From Paenibacillus radicis (ex Gao et al. 2016) (GTDB lineage Bacteria; Bacillota; Bacilli; Paenibacillales; Paenibacillaceae), in the NCBI RefSeq assembly GCF_014641555.1, contig NZ_BMHY01000002.1, forward strand, positions 283,834 through 333,264: a stretch of 49,431 nt of DNA, given 5' to 3'. This document shows positions 19,433-28,720 of this stretch, piece after piece. The translations under genes and the position numbers were made by a program. The notes under the pieces are model-generated. The model was not told where the DNA came from. It saw only the letters and a program-made list of their open reading frames with translations, and did not search any database. Within the stretch, counting starts at the first letter, position 1. Each line of letters begins with the position of its first letter.

Positions 19433-20284
19433 TTAAACAAGACGTTTGCGGATCAAGCCGGAAATCGCGTCGATCGCGGTAATCATAACGATGATGCCGA
19501 GCAAAATAATGCCGACACGGTCCCAATTGCGTGTGCTTAGTGCGAAGATCAGCGGCGTACCAATGCCGCCGGCCCCGATAACGCCGAGGATGGTGGCGGA
19601 ACGCACATTAATCTCGAACCGGTACAGCGTGTAGGATAAAAAGCCAGGAAGCACCTGCGGAATAACGGCGAACCATAGCAGTTGAAGACGGTTCGCTCCT
19701 GCTGCGGTCAACGCTTCTAACGGTCCGCGGTCGATATTCTCAATTTCATCGGCAAACAGCTTGCCAAGCATGCCCACGGAATGGAGGCCAAGTGCCAGTA
19801 CCCCAGCGAAAGAGCCTGGCCCCACTGCCTTTATAAATAAAATAGCCATGACGATCTCAGGGAATGTACGAATCACGCTCAGCAGCAGCTTGCCTGAACC
19901 GGATACCGCACCTGAGCGGCTCATATTGGTCGCCGACCAGAAAGCGAATGGGATGCAGATTAGCGTGGACAGGAAGGTGCCGCCAATCGAAATGGCGAGT
20001 GTATCCAGCAAGCCGCGCAGCAAATCCTCGCCGTCGGGCAAATAGACATAATCCCAGTCGGGGGAGAAAATCCCGCTAATAATCGCTTTCGTAATTTGAG
20101 CAGCTGTTTCTTTAAAGCCATTGAACGGAATGCCGGCAAGCGTCCATGCATAGACGGCGATAAGCGCAACGAGAATGAGCCAGCGATAGCGGTTTCTGCG
20201 TGGTTTGGGAACAAGAGTGTCCCATGATTTAGCCGCCGGCACTGCCCGATTGGACTTGTTTGTTGAATTCGAGTTTGTCGTCAT
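19433..20284 (-). CDS. phnE: Phosphonate-type ABC transporter permease (second PhnE)
   Basis: A membrane subunit of the PhnCDE importer family. After a hydrophilic, Asn/Ser-rich N-terminal tail of about 30 residues there are about six hydrophobic segments. The cytoplasmic EAA-like loop reads DRGPLEALTAAGANRLQLLWFAVIPQVLPGF, followed by the PhnE signature YRFEINVRSATILGVIGAGGIGTPL. The ATG overlaps the stop of the first permease gene (ATGA), so the two permeases are translationally coupled and likely form the heterodimeric channel. It ends the phnD-phnC-phnE-phnE operon. Confidence 0.92.
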   Translation of the reverse strand: MTTNSNSTNKSNRAVPAAKSWDTLVPKPRRNRYRWLILVALIAVYAWTLAGIPFNGFKETAAQITKAIISGIFSPDWDYVYLPDGEDLLRGLLDTLAISIGGTFLSTLICIPFAFWSATNMSRSGAVSGSGKLLLSVIRTFPEIVMAILFIKAVGPGSFAGVLALGLHSVGMLGKLFADEIENIDRGPLEALTAAGANRLQLLWFAVIPQVLPGFLSYTLYRFEINVRSATILGVIGAGGIGTPLIFALSTRNWDRVGIILLGIIVMITAIDAISGLIRKRLV

Positions 20285-21072
20285 AGCAGCTTCTCCCGCA
20301 GCTTCGTGCTTGTATAATCAATAATCAACACGATAGCCAATGTGAAAATAATGATGGTGCTTGTTTTGTCGTATTCGAAAAAACCAAGCGTTACTTCATA
20401 ATAATGTCCGATTCCGCCGGCCCCTACGAGGCCGAGTATTGCCGCGGCGCGGATATTAATCTCAAATGTGTAAAGCGTATAGGACATGAAGTGGGCCTGA
20501 ATTTGCGGAATGACGCCGAAAATAATTTTTTGCATCCGGTTTGCGCCAACGGATGTCATCGCTTCAAGCGGCCCTTGATCGATTGTCTCCAGCGCTTCAT
20601 AGGTCAGCTTGGCGATAAGGCCGATGGAGAAGACGGTCAAGGCAAAGATGCCGGGCAGCGGCCCAAGGCCAAAGATCGCGACAAACAAAGCTGCGAGCAG
20701 CAGGTCAGGTATCGTCCGTATGAGATTCAGCAGCAGCCGGATCGGGTAGAAAATCCATGCGCTGCCGACCATGTTGCTTGCGCAGAGCAGGGCGATCGGC
20801 ACGGCCAGAATTGCGCCCGCCGTCGTTCCGATGAGCGCCATGCGGATCGTCTCCAACATCGCATCTGTAATTTTTTCGAAGTAGCTCCACTTTGGAGGGA
20901 ACATCTCCCGCAGCAAGTCCATCATATTGGGCAGTCCGCCGATCAGCTCGCCAAAGTTGGCTTCCGTCTGAAAGAAGCTGCCCCACAGCAGAACGATGAG
21001 CAGTCCTCCGGTTATATAAAGCTTCAGTTTGCCCGGCGGCTTCGGCCGATTCAATTCGGTGTTCGCTTTCAT
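20281..21072 (-). CDS. phnE: Phosphonate-type ABC transporter permease (first PhnE)
   Basis: A 263-residue permease homologous to its neighbour. The EAA-like loop is [30 protein letters not shown] and the family signature is [25 protein letters not shown]. About six hydrophobic segments. The gene is coupled to phnC by an ATGA overlap and to the second permease gene by another. Two non-identical permeases are common in Bacillota versions of this transporter. Ligand range (phosphonate, phosphite or phosphate esters) cannot be read from a permease. Confidence 0.93.
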   Translation of the reverse strand: MKANTELNRPKPPGKLKLYITGGLLIVLLWGSFFQTEANFGELIGGLPNMMDLLREMFPPKWSYFEKITDAMLETIRMALIGTTAGAILAVPIALLCASNMVGSAWIFYPIRLLLNLIRTIPDLLLAALFVAIFGLGPLPGIFALTVFSIGLIAKLTYEALETIDQGPLEAMTSVGANRMQKIIFGVIPQIQAHFMSYTLYTFEINIRAAAILGLVGAGGIGHYYEVTLGFFEYDKTSTIIIFTLAIVLIIDYTSTKLREKLL

Positions 21073-21848
21073 CCTTCAAGCTCCCCTAGCAGCTCGTCCC
21101 GCTTGATCGGACGACCGTAGATTTCAGCGAATTTTTCATCCGTAGCCTCTTCCACCGGCCCGTCAAACACAACCTGTCCGGCGCGCAGACCGATAATTCT
21201 CGTTGCATATTCCCGCGCAAGGTCGATAAAGTGCAAATTGACGATCGTTGTGATGCCCAGCTCTTGATTAATGTTTTTTAAATCGTCCATGACCTGCTTT
21301 GTAGTAAGCGGGTCGAGCGATGCGACAGGTTCGTCAGCGAGTATGATCTTGGCTTCCTGCGCAAGCACGCGAGCAATTGCGACCCTCTGCTGCTGGCCGC
21401 CGGATAGCTCATCTGCACGGGCATACGCTTTTTCGACAATATTAACGCGATCAAGCGCCTGGAAGGCAAGCTCGGTGTCGCTTTTCGGGAACAAGCCCAG
21501 TAGCGTCCGCCAAGTAGAGCGGTAGCCGACCCGGCCGGCAAGCACGTTCCGCAGAACAGAGGAGCGTTTGACCAGATTAAAGCTCTGGAAGATCATGCCG
21601 ATATCGCGGCGGATAAACCGCAGCTTTTTCCCGGAAGCTTTTGTAATGGACGCGCCATTAATGAGAATCTCGCCTTCGGTTATATCATGCAGCCGGTTGA
21701 TCGAGCGCAGAAGCGTTGATTTTCCGGCTCCCGACAAACCGACAATAGCAATGAATTCCCCTTTATTGATCGTCAGGTTAATATTGTTCAAGCCTTTGGT
21801 TGCATTGGGGTAAACTTTAGATACATTGCGGATTTCGATCATCTTCAT
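21069..21848 (-). CDS. phnC: Phosphonate-type ABC transporter ATPase PhnC
   Basis: The ATP-hydrolysing subunit. Walker A is GLSGAGKST, the Q-loop is at [19 protein letters not shown], the ABC signature is [15 protein letters not shown] and Walker B is [13 protein letters not shown], followed by a switch His (NLHFIDLA). I place the start at 21848 ([14 protein letters not shown]) because AAGGAAGG lies six bases upstream; an in-frame ATG 24 bases earlier has no such site. A stem-loop at 21882-21910 separates it from phnD. Confidence 0.95.
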   Translation of the reverse strand: MKMIEIRNVSKVYPNATKGLNNINLTINKGEFIAIVGLSGAGKSTLLRSINRLHDITEGEILINGASITKASGKKLRFIRRDIGMIFQSFNLVKRSSVLRNVLAGRVGYRSTWRTLLGLFPKSDTELAFQALDRVNIVEKAYARADELSGGQQQRVAIARVLAQEAKIILADEPVASLDPLTTKQVMDDLKNINQELGITTIVNLHFIDLAREYATRIIGLRAGQVVFDGPVEEATDEKFAEIYGRPIKRDELLGELEG

Positions 21849-21881
21849 GTGGATCCTTCCTTTTCGCTTCATAAAAAGTAC

Positions 21882-21910
21882 AGCCAGTACGGGCTATGCC
21901 CACACTGGCT
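21882..21910 (-). terminator. Intra-operon stem-loop between phnD and phnC
   Basis: AGCCAGT/ACTGGCT outer and GGGC/GCCC inner arms around a 3-base loop, with CTTTTT a few bases downstream on the minus strand. Partial terminators or mRNA-stabilising hairpins in this position commonly raise binding-protein levels above those of the membrane subunits. Confidence 0.6.
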
Positions 21911-21952
21911 TATTGCCTAGCTGACTATGCGATTGTCCTTACAAATTGCGGC

Positions 21953-22936
21953 CTATTCCGTTTTTACTTTTTCGCCGTATTCGCGGACGATGTTGAAGAT
22001 GCTGTCGTCGGATTTTACATAGCCTTCATGGGAATAGATATCTTTGATGATGGTATGTCCTTCTGGATCATTGCCGATATCGATGAAAGCTTGTTGCAGC
22101 TTAGCAACCCACTCTGCGCTCATGTCGGAACGGACGGAAATGGTATCGTTAGGGATTGGCTCCGTGAACGTAAGGACGCGAGTATCTTCAAATACTTTCG
22201 GATAGTCTTTGCTTACAATGTTGCGGGCATCTTGGAAAATCGCTGCAGCATCGACATCACCATTCAATACAGCGATAACGCCTTGGTCATGACCTTTAAC
22301 CGTTACAGGTACAACGTCTTTCAGCGGATCAATGCCGTTCTCCAGCAATTTGCCGGCAGGCCATACATAACCAGCGGAAGAAGTTACGCTTTGGTAAGCG
22401 ATCTTTTTGCCTTTCAGGTCGGCAACGGTTTTAATTGGCGAATCTTTTTTGACGATAATCATCGATTTGTAGAAATCGACCAGATCTTCTGTTGGCGCTC
22501 CAGTCTCATCTTGTACGCCGAAACGCTGCGCTTGAAGGATAACTTCAGCTGCGCCTTTTTGTTTAGCCAATACATATGCGGATGGAGGAAGGAAACCGAC
22601 GTCGACTTTTTTCGAAGCCATCGCTTCAATAATTGTGTTGTAGTCCGTCGAGATGCTTACTTTAACGTCAATGCCGAGTTTGTCGCTAAGCAGCTTCTCA
22701 AGCGGCTTAGCCTTTGCTTCAAGCGTATCAGCGTTTTGCGAAGGTACGAATTGTACCGTCAACGTTTTTGGCTCATAGCCTACTGGTTTAGGAGACTCAG
22801 TTGCCTCAGGTGTATTTGTCGCTCCGCCATTTGCACCGTTGTTGGCCGGTGAATCATTTTTCGCGCCGCAAGCGCTCAACAGGGATACGGACACTAACAG
22901 AGATAATACGACTGCCGTCATTTTTTTCAATTCCAA
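21953..22936 (-). CDS. phnD: Phosphate/phosphite/phosphonate ABC transporter substrate-binding lipoprotein PhnD
   Basis: A 327-residue binding protein with a lipoprotein signal peptide (VLSLLVSVSLLSACG, Cys about residue 23), then an Asn/Gly/Thr-rich spacer. The periplasmic-binding-protein fold shows family signatures: LTVQFVPSQNADTLEAKAKP, FLPPSAYVLA, KKIAYQSVTSSAGYVWPAG and GDVDAAAIF. It captures the phosphorus compound outside the membrane for PhnC and the PhnE pair. It is the first gene of the operon; upstream lie a TATAGT box and three PhoP-box-like hexamers at exact 11-bp spacing. Confidence 0.94.
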   Translation of the reverse strand: MELKKMTAVVLSLLVSVSLLSACGAKNDSPANNGANGGATNTPEATESPKPVGYEPKTLTVQFVPSQNADTLEAKAKPLEKLLSDKLGIDVKVSISTDYNTIIEAMASKKVDVGFLPPSAYVLAKQKGAAEVILQAQRFGVQDETGAPTEDLVDFYKSMIIVKKDSPIKTVADLKGKKIAYQSVTSSAGYVWPAGKLLENGIDPLKDVVPVTVKGHDQGVIAVLNGDVDAAAIFQDARNIVSKDYPKVFEDTRVLTFTEPIPNDTISVRSDMSAEWVAKLQQAFIDIGNDPEGHTIIKDIYSHEGYVKSDDSIFNIVREYGEKVKTE

Positions 22937-22974
22937 AACCCTCCAGAAATAGTTTGTTTTTTGGTTGCTTGTTC

Positions 22975-23028
22975 ACTATAGGCAATGTTTATTAGCTGTC
23001 CGTAAACGGCGGTATAAGTATTTGTAAA
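22975..23028 (-). promoter_or_regulatory. Pho-box-like triple direct repeat and -10 box of the phn operon
   Basis: On the minus strand TTTACA, TTATAC and TTTACG begin exactly 11 bp apart (their plus-strand starts are 23023, 23012 and 23001). This matches the TT(A/T)ACA-N5 repeat design bound by PhoP in Bacillus. A TATAGT box (22980-22975) follows 20 bp downstream. Control by phosphate starvation is inferred. Confidence 0.55.
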
Positions 23029-23124
23029 TGTCGGGGACAGGCGTTAACAAAACGGAATTTCCTGTTAAACTAGCCTTGCGTTACTGCTGAATATTAAGCT
23101 GATGTTGGGAGATTGGTGCAGACA

Positions 23125-24729
23125 ATGAATAAGATAACAACAGATATGTATCGCTTTACGATTCTGGCGACGAGCGATGTACATGGTCAGATCGTGCCGA
23201 CCGATTACCGGACGGGCGAACATAGACCTGCGGCACTCGCTTCTTTGGCCTCCATTATTCGTGAACAAAGAGAAGCTGCGCCCGAGCTGCTGCTTATCGA
23301 CAATGGTGATGCGCTGCAAGGAACGCCTTTGGCTCATTACGTTTCGCGGATGAGGGAGGGGGAAGCTCAGACTCATCCTATTATTGCCGCAATGAACGAG
23401 CTTCATTATGATGCGGCGCTGCTTGGCAATCATGAATTTAATTTCGGAAGAGAGCTGCTGGACAAGGCGATCGGCCAATCGGCATTCCCTTGGTTGTCTG
23501 CAGGCATTGTAGATCAGACAACGGGCGAACCGGCTTTTGGCAAACCCTATCTCATTAAAAGGTTGAACGGCGGCTCCATTAAAGTTGCACTGCTGGGCGT
23601 GACGACGCATTATATTCCGAATTGGGAAAATCCGGAGCATATATCCGGACTTGTATTTCATGATGCATTGGAATCGCTCCTGACTTGGGCTGCGCGCATA
23701 CGGGAGGAGGAGCAGCCTGATTTGATTATTGCGGCTTATCACGGCGGATTTGAGCGGGATTTGGCAAGCGGTGAACCAACTGAACGATTAACAGGCGAAA
23801 ATCAGGCTTACGCGATGTGCCAGGCCGCGAAGGAAGCCGGAATTGACGTACTTATAACGGGCCATCAGCATCGGCTTATTGCGTCACAAGCAGCAGGAGT
23901 AACGGTAGTCCAGCCCGGTACGGGCGGACAAGCGTTAGGGAAAGTAGAGGTTGTATTTGCGCTGGAGCAAGGGAAATGGACCGTGAAGGAGAAACAAAGT
24001 GAGCTTCTGCTGCCAGACGAGCGGACGGTGCCGGATGCCAGAATACTGGAAGTGATGGAGGAAGCGGAGGCTGGTACGCAAATTTGGATTGATCAGCCGC
24101 TTGGCTATGTGACTGGCGATATGTCGGTTGGCGATCCGCTGACGTGCCGGCTTGCGGATCATCCGTTTCTATCTTTCGTCCATCGGGTGCAGCTCGAGGC
24201 ATCGGGAGCCGAGCTATCCGTTGCAGCGCTGTTGAGCGAACAGCCCTCCGGTTTTGGAGCGAAAGTAACGATGCGTGATGTGCTGGCGAATTTCATGTTT
24301 CCCAATACGTTGACGGTGCTGCGGCTGTCCGGGCGCGATATCCGGGAAGCGCTAGAGCGGACGGCTGATTATTTCCGGCTGGGAGACGACGGAAGTCCGA
24401 TCGTTAATCCGGCTTATAGAGAGCCGAAGCCACAGCATTACAATTACGATATGTGGGCCGGGATTGTCTATGAGCTGGACATTACGCGTCCCGTAGGTGA
24501 GCGAGTTGTCAAATTGGAGCGTAATGGGAGTCCGGTAGTGGAGGGGGACAGCTTCGACGTTGTCATGAACAATTACCGGGCAAGCGGTGGCGGCGATTAC
24601 GAAATGTTCCAGGGCAAGCCTATAGTGAAGGAGATTATGGCGGAATCGGCTGAACTGGTTGCCGACTACTTCCGGCGATATGAGACTGTGACGGCTGAAT
24701 GCGATAACGGCTGGCGGGTTATCTATTAG
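23125..24729 (+). CDS. Metallophosphoesterase/5'-nucleotidase (UshA-like), no signal peptide
   Basis: A two-domain enzyme of the 5'-nucleotidase/UDP-sugar hydrolase/2',3'-cyclic phosphodiesterase family. Metal ligands are in ATSDVHGQ, NGDALQG, GNHEFNFG, YHGG and TGHQHRL in the N-terminal calcineurin-like domain. The C-terminal 5_nucleotid_C domain has LANFMFPNTLTVLRLSGRDIREALE and YDMWAGI. Most relatives are exported, but no signal peptide is seen here, so it should act in the cytoplasm. The start is uncertain: ATG 23125, GTG 23116 or TTG 23113 are in frame after GGGAG at 23107. It is divergent from the phn operon, consistent with a shared role in phosphorus recovery from nucleotides. Confidence 0.9.
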   Translation: MNKITTDMYRFTILATSDVHGQIVPTDYRTGEHRPAALASLASIIREQREAAPELLLIDNGDALQGTPLAHYVSRMREGEAQTHPIIAAMNELHYDAALLGNHEFNFGRELLDKAIGQSAFPWLSAGIVDQTTGEPAFGKPYLIKRLNGGSIKVALLGVTTHYIPNWENPEHISGLVFHDALESLLTWAARIREEEQPDLIIAAYHGGFERDLASGEPTERLTGENQAYAMCQAAKEAGIDVLITGHQHRLIASQAAGVTVVQPGTGGQALGKVEVVFALEQGKWTVKEKQSELLLPDERTVPDARILEVMEEAEAGTQIWIDQPLGYVTGDMSVGDPLTCRLADHPFLSFVHRVQLEASGAELSVAALLSEQPSGFGAKVTMRDVLANFMFPNTLTVLRLSGRDIREALERTADYFRLGDDGSPIVNPAYREPKPQHYNYDMWAGIVYELDITRPVGERVVKLERNGSPVVEGDSFDVVMNNYRASGGGDYEMFQGKPIVKEIMAESAELVADYFRRYETVTAECDNGWRVIY

Positions 24730-24828
24730 ATTAGAGAGGCTTCTCTTGCCGTTAGCGTCATTTGTTACTAGGATAGAATGTAGAGTTAATCCTAGGGCAA
24801 AGAGCTAGATGAAGGCAGGCATAGGGGA

Positions 24829-24987
24829 GTGGCAATCAGAATATCCCGTGCAGGCGGCAACCTTTTCAAAGTATACGTATTTGGCTTGATGTGTTTCCTA
24901 GTATTAGAGTTTGGATTTATTATTTCTGATATTGAAAAAGCTGTATGTTTTATTCGTTATAATGACATATTGTTCTACGAAGTTTAA
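24829..24987 (+). CDS. Candidate small membrane protein, 52 aa
   Basis: An open frame starting at a GTG, with AGGGGAG overlapping the start region, encodes a 52-residue peptide. It has a basic start (AIRISRAGGNLFKV), one hydrophobic segment (VFGLMCFLVLEFGFII) and a mixed tail. The amino-acid pattern looks like a real small membrane protein, and a hairpin with a T-run follows immediately. The Shine-Dalgarno spacing is poor. It is 139 bp upstream of the AAA+ protein gene. Elsewhere in the 397-bp gap 24730-25126 I see only the promoter elements of the next gene. Confidence 0.3.
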   Translation: MAIRISRAGGNLFKVYVFGLMCFLVLEFGFIISDIEKAVCFIRYNDILFYEV

Positions 24988-24988
24988 G

Positions 24989-25017
24989 AGGCGTCTTGCG
25001 ATCGCCTTCTTTTTTTT
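24989..25017 (+). terminator. Weak terminator between the 52-aa frame and the AAA+ gene
   Basis: GAGGCG/CGCCTT stem with a 9-base loop followed by C and a run of eight T residues. Confidence 0.5.
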
Positions 25018-25072
25018 ATGATGAAATAGGCTGAGTAAATTAAATAATGTAACCAATTCTATCTATTAATAG

Positions 25073-25078
25073 TATAAT
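25073..25078 (+). promoter_or_regulatory. -10 box TATAAT of the AAA+ operon
   Basis: A perfect -10 hexamer in AT-rich sequence, 49 bp before the start codon. No recognisable -35 lies at the right distance, so an activator or another sigma factor may be needed. Confidence 0.4.
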
Positions 25079-25126
25079 GTAAAATTAGAAAAGTTTACTT
25101 ATAGCTAAGGAGGGGTAGCTCGACAA

Positions 25127-28100
25127 ATGCGACATAAACTGAAAAAAGCCTTACATATAATTGATTTTCTTATTCCAGAAATTCAGCTTGTCAAAATGGT
25201 TAAACAAGAGGGATTCATCGCTCCACCGGAAACCTCAGAGTATATGGAATGGCAAGCGCAAATGCAGCAAGCATCAAGTTATCCAAATGCAGGTTCGTTT
25301 GCAACAGGCCAGCCACAATATAATGGACAAGTGGATGGTACAAAGGACTTGTCTACGAAAGAACTGGATCAGCTGTTCCAGGAGACTGAGAAAGAAATTA
25401 ACAGAAAAATCCTTGGTCAGCAGCCCTTCGTCAAGGATTTGGTCGCAAGCTATAAGCAAGGCTATTTGACTAGCAGCAGTGCCGCCGCAAGAAACGTTAT
25501 CTTACTGGCTGGGGCTGCCGGAACGGGTAAGAAGACAGCACTTGAGCAACTGGTTTTGGAGATGTCTTTGCGTGGGCTAGGCAGCTCCTCAGATGTAATT
25601 GATATTGATTTGAGTCGCTATGAAGAGGACGAAATATCAGGTAACTTTATTGAGGATATGTCTGAAGCTTTCCAGGAATCGGAAGGGACGGTTCTATTTC
25701 GCAATGTGAAGGAAGCAGACGGCGCTATTATTAATTTATTAGGACAGCTTGTAAGGGAAGGAAGCTTTAGAACCAAAGAAGGAATTCGTGTAAGCGCGGA
25801 AGGCTATTATCTTATTTTTTATCTGGATGAACCAGTAAATAGGCAAGAGGCGCAAGGTATAATACCGCCTGCACTAACGAACAAGATCCCGTCCTCCCTC
25901 CTGCAGGGCATTAGAGCAATAGCTATATCATCTCCGTTGGACAGCAAAGAAATGGTACACATTGCATCGATTATGCTAGATGAAGCAGTCGCTGTATTAG
26001 CGAGTGACATGCAGACCAGAATTGCTATTGATTCTGAGGTATATGAGACGTTGGCTGGTATAGGAACGGAGAACAGGACATTTGGTGAGACTGTACAACA
26101 ATGGATCGATAAGGAGCTTATACCTGTAATCTCTAGTTTATGGGCCCGAAACGACATACGTCGCGGAGATAAATTGGAGATTAGGGTTAGCAATGGTGTA
26201 TTCTCGGTTGGTACTCGCTTCAATACGTTCCCGATTAAAGCGGTATCGTTCGTCCGTCAAGAATCAATTGAAGACATTTTGAACGAGTTAAACGCATTAA
26301 CAGGCCTTGAGTCCGTGAAAAAGTTTGTCCATGAGCTTATGGAGACAGTGCAGGTAAATAAGCTTAGGGCGCGCGGTGGGGAAAATGCTGTCGCAATGGC
26401 TCTGCATATGGTATTCACAGGCAATCCAGGAACGGGCAAAACGACAGTAGCCCGTTTAGTCGGACGTATTCTTAAGGCGTTAGGTCTTCTTTCTCAGGGT
26501 CAATTAATTGAAGTTTCCCGGCAAGATCTTGTTGGTCAATATGTAGGTTCAACTGCTCCAAGGACAATGGCGAAGGTAACGGAAGCGCTCGGCGGAGTTT
26601 TGTTCATAGACGAGGCGTACACACTCGCTCGTCAAGAACATGATACCTTTGGTTTGGAGGCCATTGATACCATTGTCAAAGCGATGGAGGATCACAGGGA
26701 TAATCTCGTTGTTATTATAGCTGGCTACACTCAAGAGATAGAAGTGTTCTTACGCTCTAATCCAGGATTACGCTCCAGATTCCCGTTCATTGTAGAGTTC
26801 CCTGATTATTCCGCACAGGATATGCTGGAAATTATGCTTCGTATTTCCAAAGCGAATCATTTCCGCATCGATCAGGAGGCACATGACGGACTAATTGAAC
26901 TTTTTGAACAGAGACAAATACCCGGCCGCAATGACAGTGGAAATGGTAGGCTTGTCCGTAATTTGTTCGAGGAGGCTGTTCGTAAGCAATCTACCCGTAT
27001 TGGGGGAACACTCGCAAATGGAGGCGGAGATTTACAACTCTTAATAAGAGATGACTTTGGTATCGGGAAGAAGGAAGCTTTTAATATCGAGAATGAGCTT
27101 GCTGCTATCGTTGGGCTGGACAAAGTAAAGACGTTCGTGCGTACACTGGAGAAGCAGTTGATTGTAGACCGGAGGAGGAAAGAGGCTGGCATTCATGTTG
27201 ATACAGGACAAATGATCAATATGGTCTTTTCAGGAAATCCAGGTACGGGTAAAACGACGATGGCACGACTGCTCGCAGGTATGCTGCGCTCTATGGGTTA
27301 CTTAAAGACGGGACATCTAATAGAGGTAGATCGTTCAGATTTGGTTGGCGAGTATGTAGGCTCGACGGCAAATAAGACGAAGCTGGTAGTTGAATCCGCT
27401 TTGGGCGGCGTGTTATTCATAGACGAGGCTTACGCACTGGCTCAGGATGGCGTACAAGGAGGAGGCTTCGGCAAGGAAGCTATTGATACGCTCGTGAGGT
27501 TAATAGAACTGCATAAGAACAATCTAGTTGTAATCTTAGCGGGATATACAGAGGATATGCAGCGTTTCATCCAAGTGAATCCTGGGATGTCTTCGAGGTT
27601 TCCGCTTCAGATTGAATTTCCGGATTACTCTGCTGAGGATATGCAGAGAATTGCTTCCATTATGGTTAAGGCAAGGGGCTTTACGATGGCCGCTGATGTG
27701 GATAAATTGCTTTTAACCTACTTTAATGAGAAACAAATACCAGGTAAAAAAGATGGAGGCAATGGACGTCTCGTCAGAAATACATTGGAGGAAGCTCTTC
27801 GGAGGCAGGCGGAGCGACTGGCAGATCAACCGGATGTCGGTAAGGATAGACTGAATGAACTTACAGCTTCTGATTTCGGTATTGCCTCAGCCTTGGAGGC
27901 AGCCAGTGGTCGTGATAATTCATTAAATGCTTTAGACTCAATCGTTGGTCTGACATCGGTGAAAGAGTTTGTTAGAAGCCTCTCCGCTCAGATTGAAGTT
28001 GCTAAGCGACGCGAGCAAATGGGGTTGCCTAAAGCATCAGCTCAATCTCTGCATATGATCTTCAAAGGGAACCCGGGTACAGGTAAAACAACGATTGCTC

Positions 28101-28702
28101 GCATTCTTGCTCAACGGTTTAAAGAGTTGGGTGTAATCAAGATGGATACGCTGGTAGAGACCGACCGCTCCGGTTTGGTTGCGGGATACGTGGGTCAGAC
28201 AGCTCTCAAAACCCGTGAGGTGATCGAACGTGCGTTAGGCGGAGTACTGTTTGTTGATGAGGCTTATGCACTGGCAGAGGGAGATCAGTTCGGACAGGAG
28301 GCCATCGATACGCTTGTCAAAGCGATGGATGATTATAGGGATCGACTTATTGTAATTCTGGCAGGCTACGATAACGATATGGAGAAATTTCTGAATCGGA
28401 ATGCAGGCCTGAGATCAAGGTTCCCTAATAATATCACATTCGAAGATTATTCCGGAGAAGAAATGCTTCAAATCGCATATATGCAAGTGAAAGCGCAAGG
28501 ATATGTCTTGACCAATGAAGCGGTGGACAAGCTGCGTTCCATTCTTGAAAGCTATCAAGGAGATATAACGGCAGGTAATGGTCGTTTGGTGCGTAATTTA
28601 GTAGAGAAAGCGATCAGGGGACATGCTTTACGCATTAGTCAGCATGTGAATGTGACTGCGGAGGATTTATCAACAATTACACCTGAAGATTTTGAAAGGT
28701 AG
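25127..28702 (+). CDS. Four-module AAA+ ATPase: one degenerate ClpB-like module and three CbbX/SpoVK-like modules
   Basis: An unusual 1191-residue ATPase. Residues 1 to about 375 hold a divergent AAA+ module with the altered P-loop GAAGTGKKT (129-137) and no clear Walker B, probably structural. Three CbbX/CfxQ-type modules follow, related to SpoVK and EccA. Their Walker A motifs GNPGTGKTT start at residues 432, 703 and 981. Walker B motifs are FIDEAYTLA (D495), FIDEAYALA and FVDEAYALA. Each module keeps a GYVGST/GYVGQT-type pore-region loop (QYVGST, EYVGST, GYVGQT) and the late GNGRLVRN sensor-2 region. All three should hydrolyse ATP. CbbX relatives remodel protein complexes. There is no signal peptide, so it is cytoplasmic. 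Two membrane-protein genes follow at 18 and 11 bp, so they are probably its partners. Ribosome-binding site AAGGAGGGG. Confidence 0.9.
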   Translation: MRHKLKKALHIIDFLIPEIQLVKMVKQEGFIAPPETSEYMEWQAQMQQASSYPNAGSFATGQPQYNGQVDGTKDLSTKELDQLFQETEKEINRKILGQQPFVKDLVASYKQGYLTSSSAAARNVILLAGAAGTGKKTALEQLVLEMSLRGLGSSSDVIDIDLSRYEEDEISGNFIEDMSEAFQESEGTVLFRNVKEADGAIINLLGQLVREGSFRTKEGIRVSAEGYYLIFYLDEPVNRQEAQGIIPPALTNKIPSSLLQGIRAIAISSPLDSKEMVHIASIMLDEAVAVLASDMQTRIAIDSEVYETLAGIGTENRTFGETVQQWIDKELIPVISSLWARNDIRRGDKLEIRVSNGVFSVGTRFNTFPIKAVSFVRQESIEDILNELNALTGLESVKKFVHELMETVQVNKLRARGGENAVAMALHMVFTGNPGTGKTTVARLVGRILKALGLLSQGQLIEVSRQDLVGQYVGSTAPRTMAKVTEALGGVLFIDEAYTLARQEHDTFGLEAIDTIVKAMEDHRDNLVVIIAGYTQEIEVFLRSNPGLRSRFPFIVEFPDYSAQDMLEIMLRISKANHFRIDQEAHDGLIELFEQRQIPGRNDSGNGRLVRNLFEEAVRKQSTRIGGTLANGGGDLQLLIRDDFGIGKKEAFNIENELAAIVGLDKVKTFVRTLEKQLIVDRRRKEAGIHVDTGQMINMVFSGNPGTGKTTMARLLAGMLRSMGYLKTGHLIEVDRSDLVGEYVGSTANKTKLVVESALGGVLFIDEAYALAQDGVQGGGFGKEAIDTLVRLIELHKNNLVVILAGYTEDMQRFIQVNPGMSSRFPLQIEFPDYSAEDMQRIASIMVKARGFTMAADVDKLLLTYFNEKQIPGKKDGGNGRLVRNTLEEALRRQAERLADQPDVGKDRLNELTASDFGIASALEAASGRDNSLNALDSIVGLTSVKEFVRSLSAQIEVAKRREQMGLPKASAQSLHMIFKGNPGTGKTTIARILAQRFKELGVIKMDTLVETDRSGLVAGYVGQTALKTREVIERALGGVLFVDEAYALAEGDQFGQEAIDTLVKAMDDYRDRLIVILAGYDNDMEKFLNRNAGLRSRFPNNITFEDYSGEEMLQIAYMQVKAQGYVLTNEAVDKLRSILESYQGDITAGNGRLVRNLVEKAIRGHALRISQHVNVTAEDLSTITPEDFER

Positions 28703-28720
28703 AGAGGAGAAAGTGTTTCG

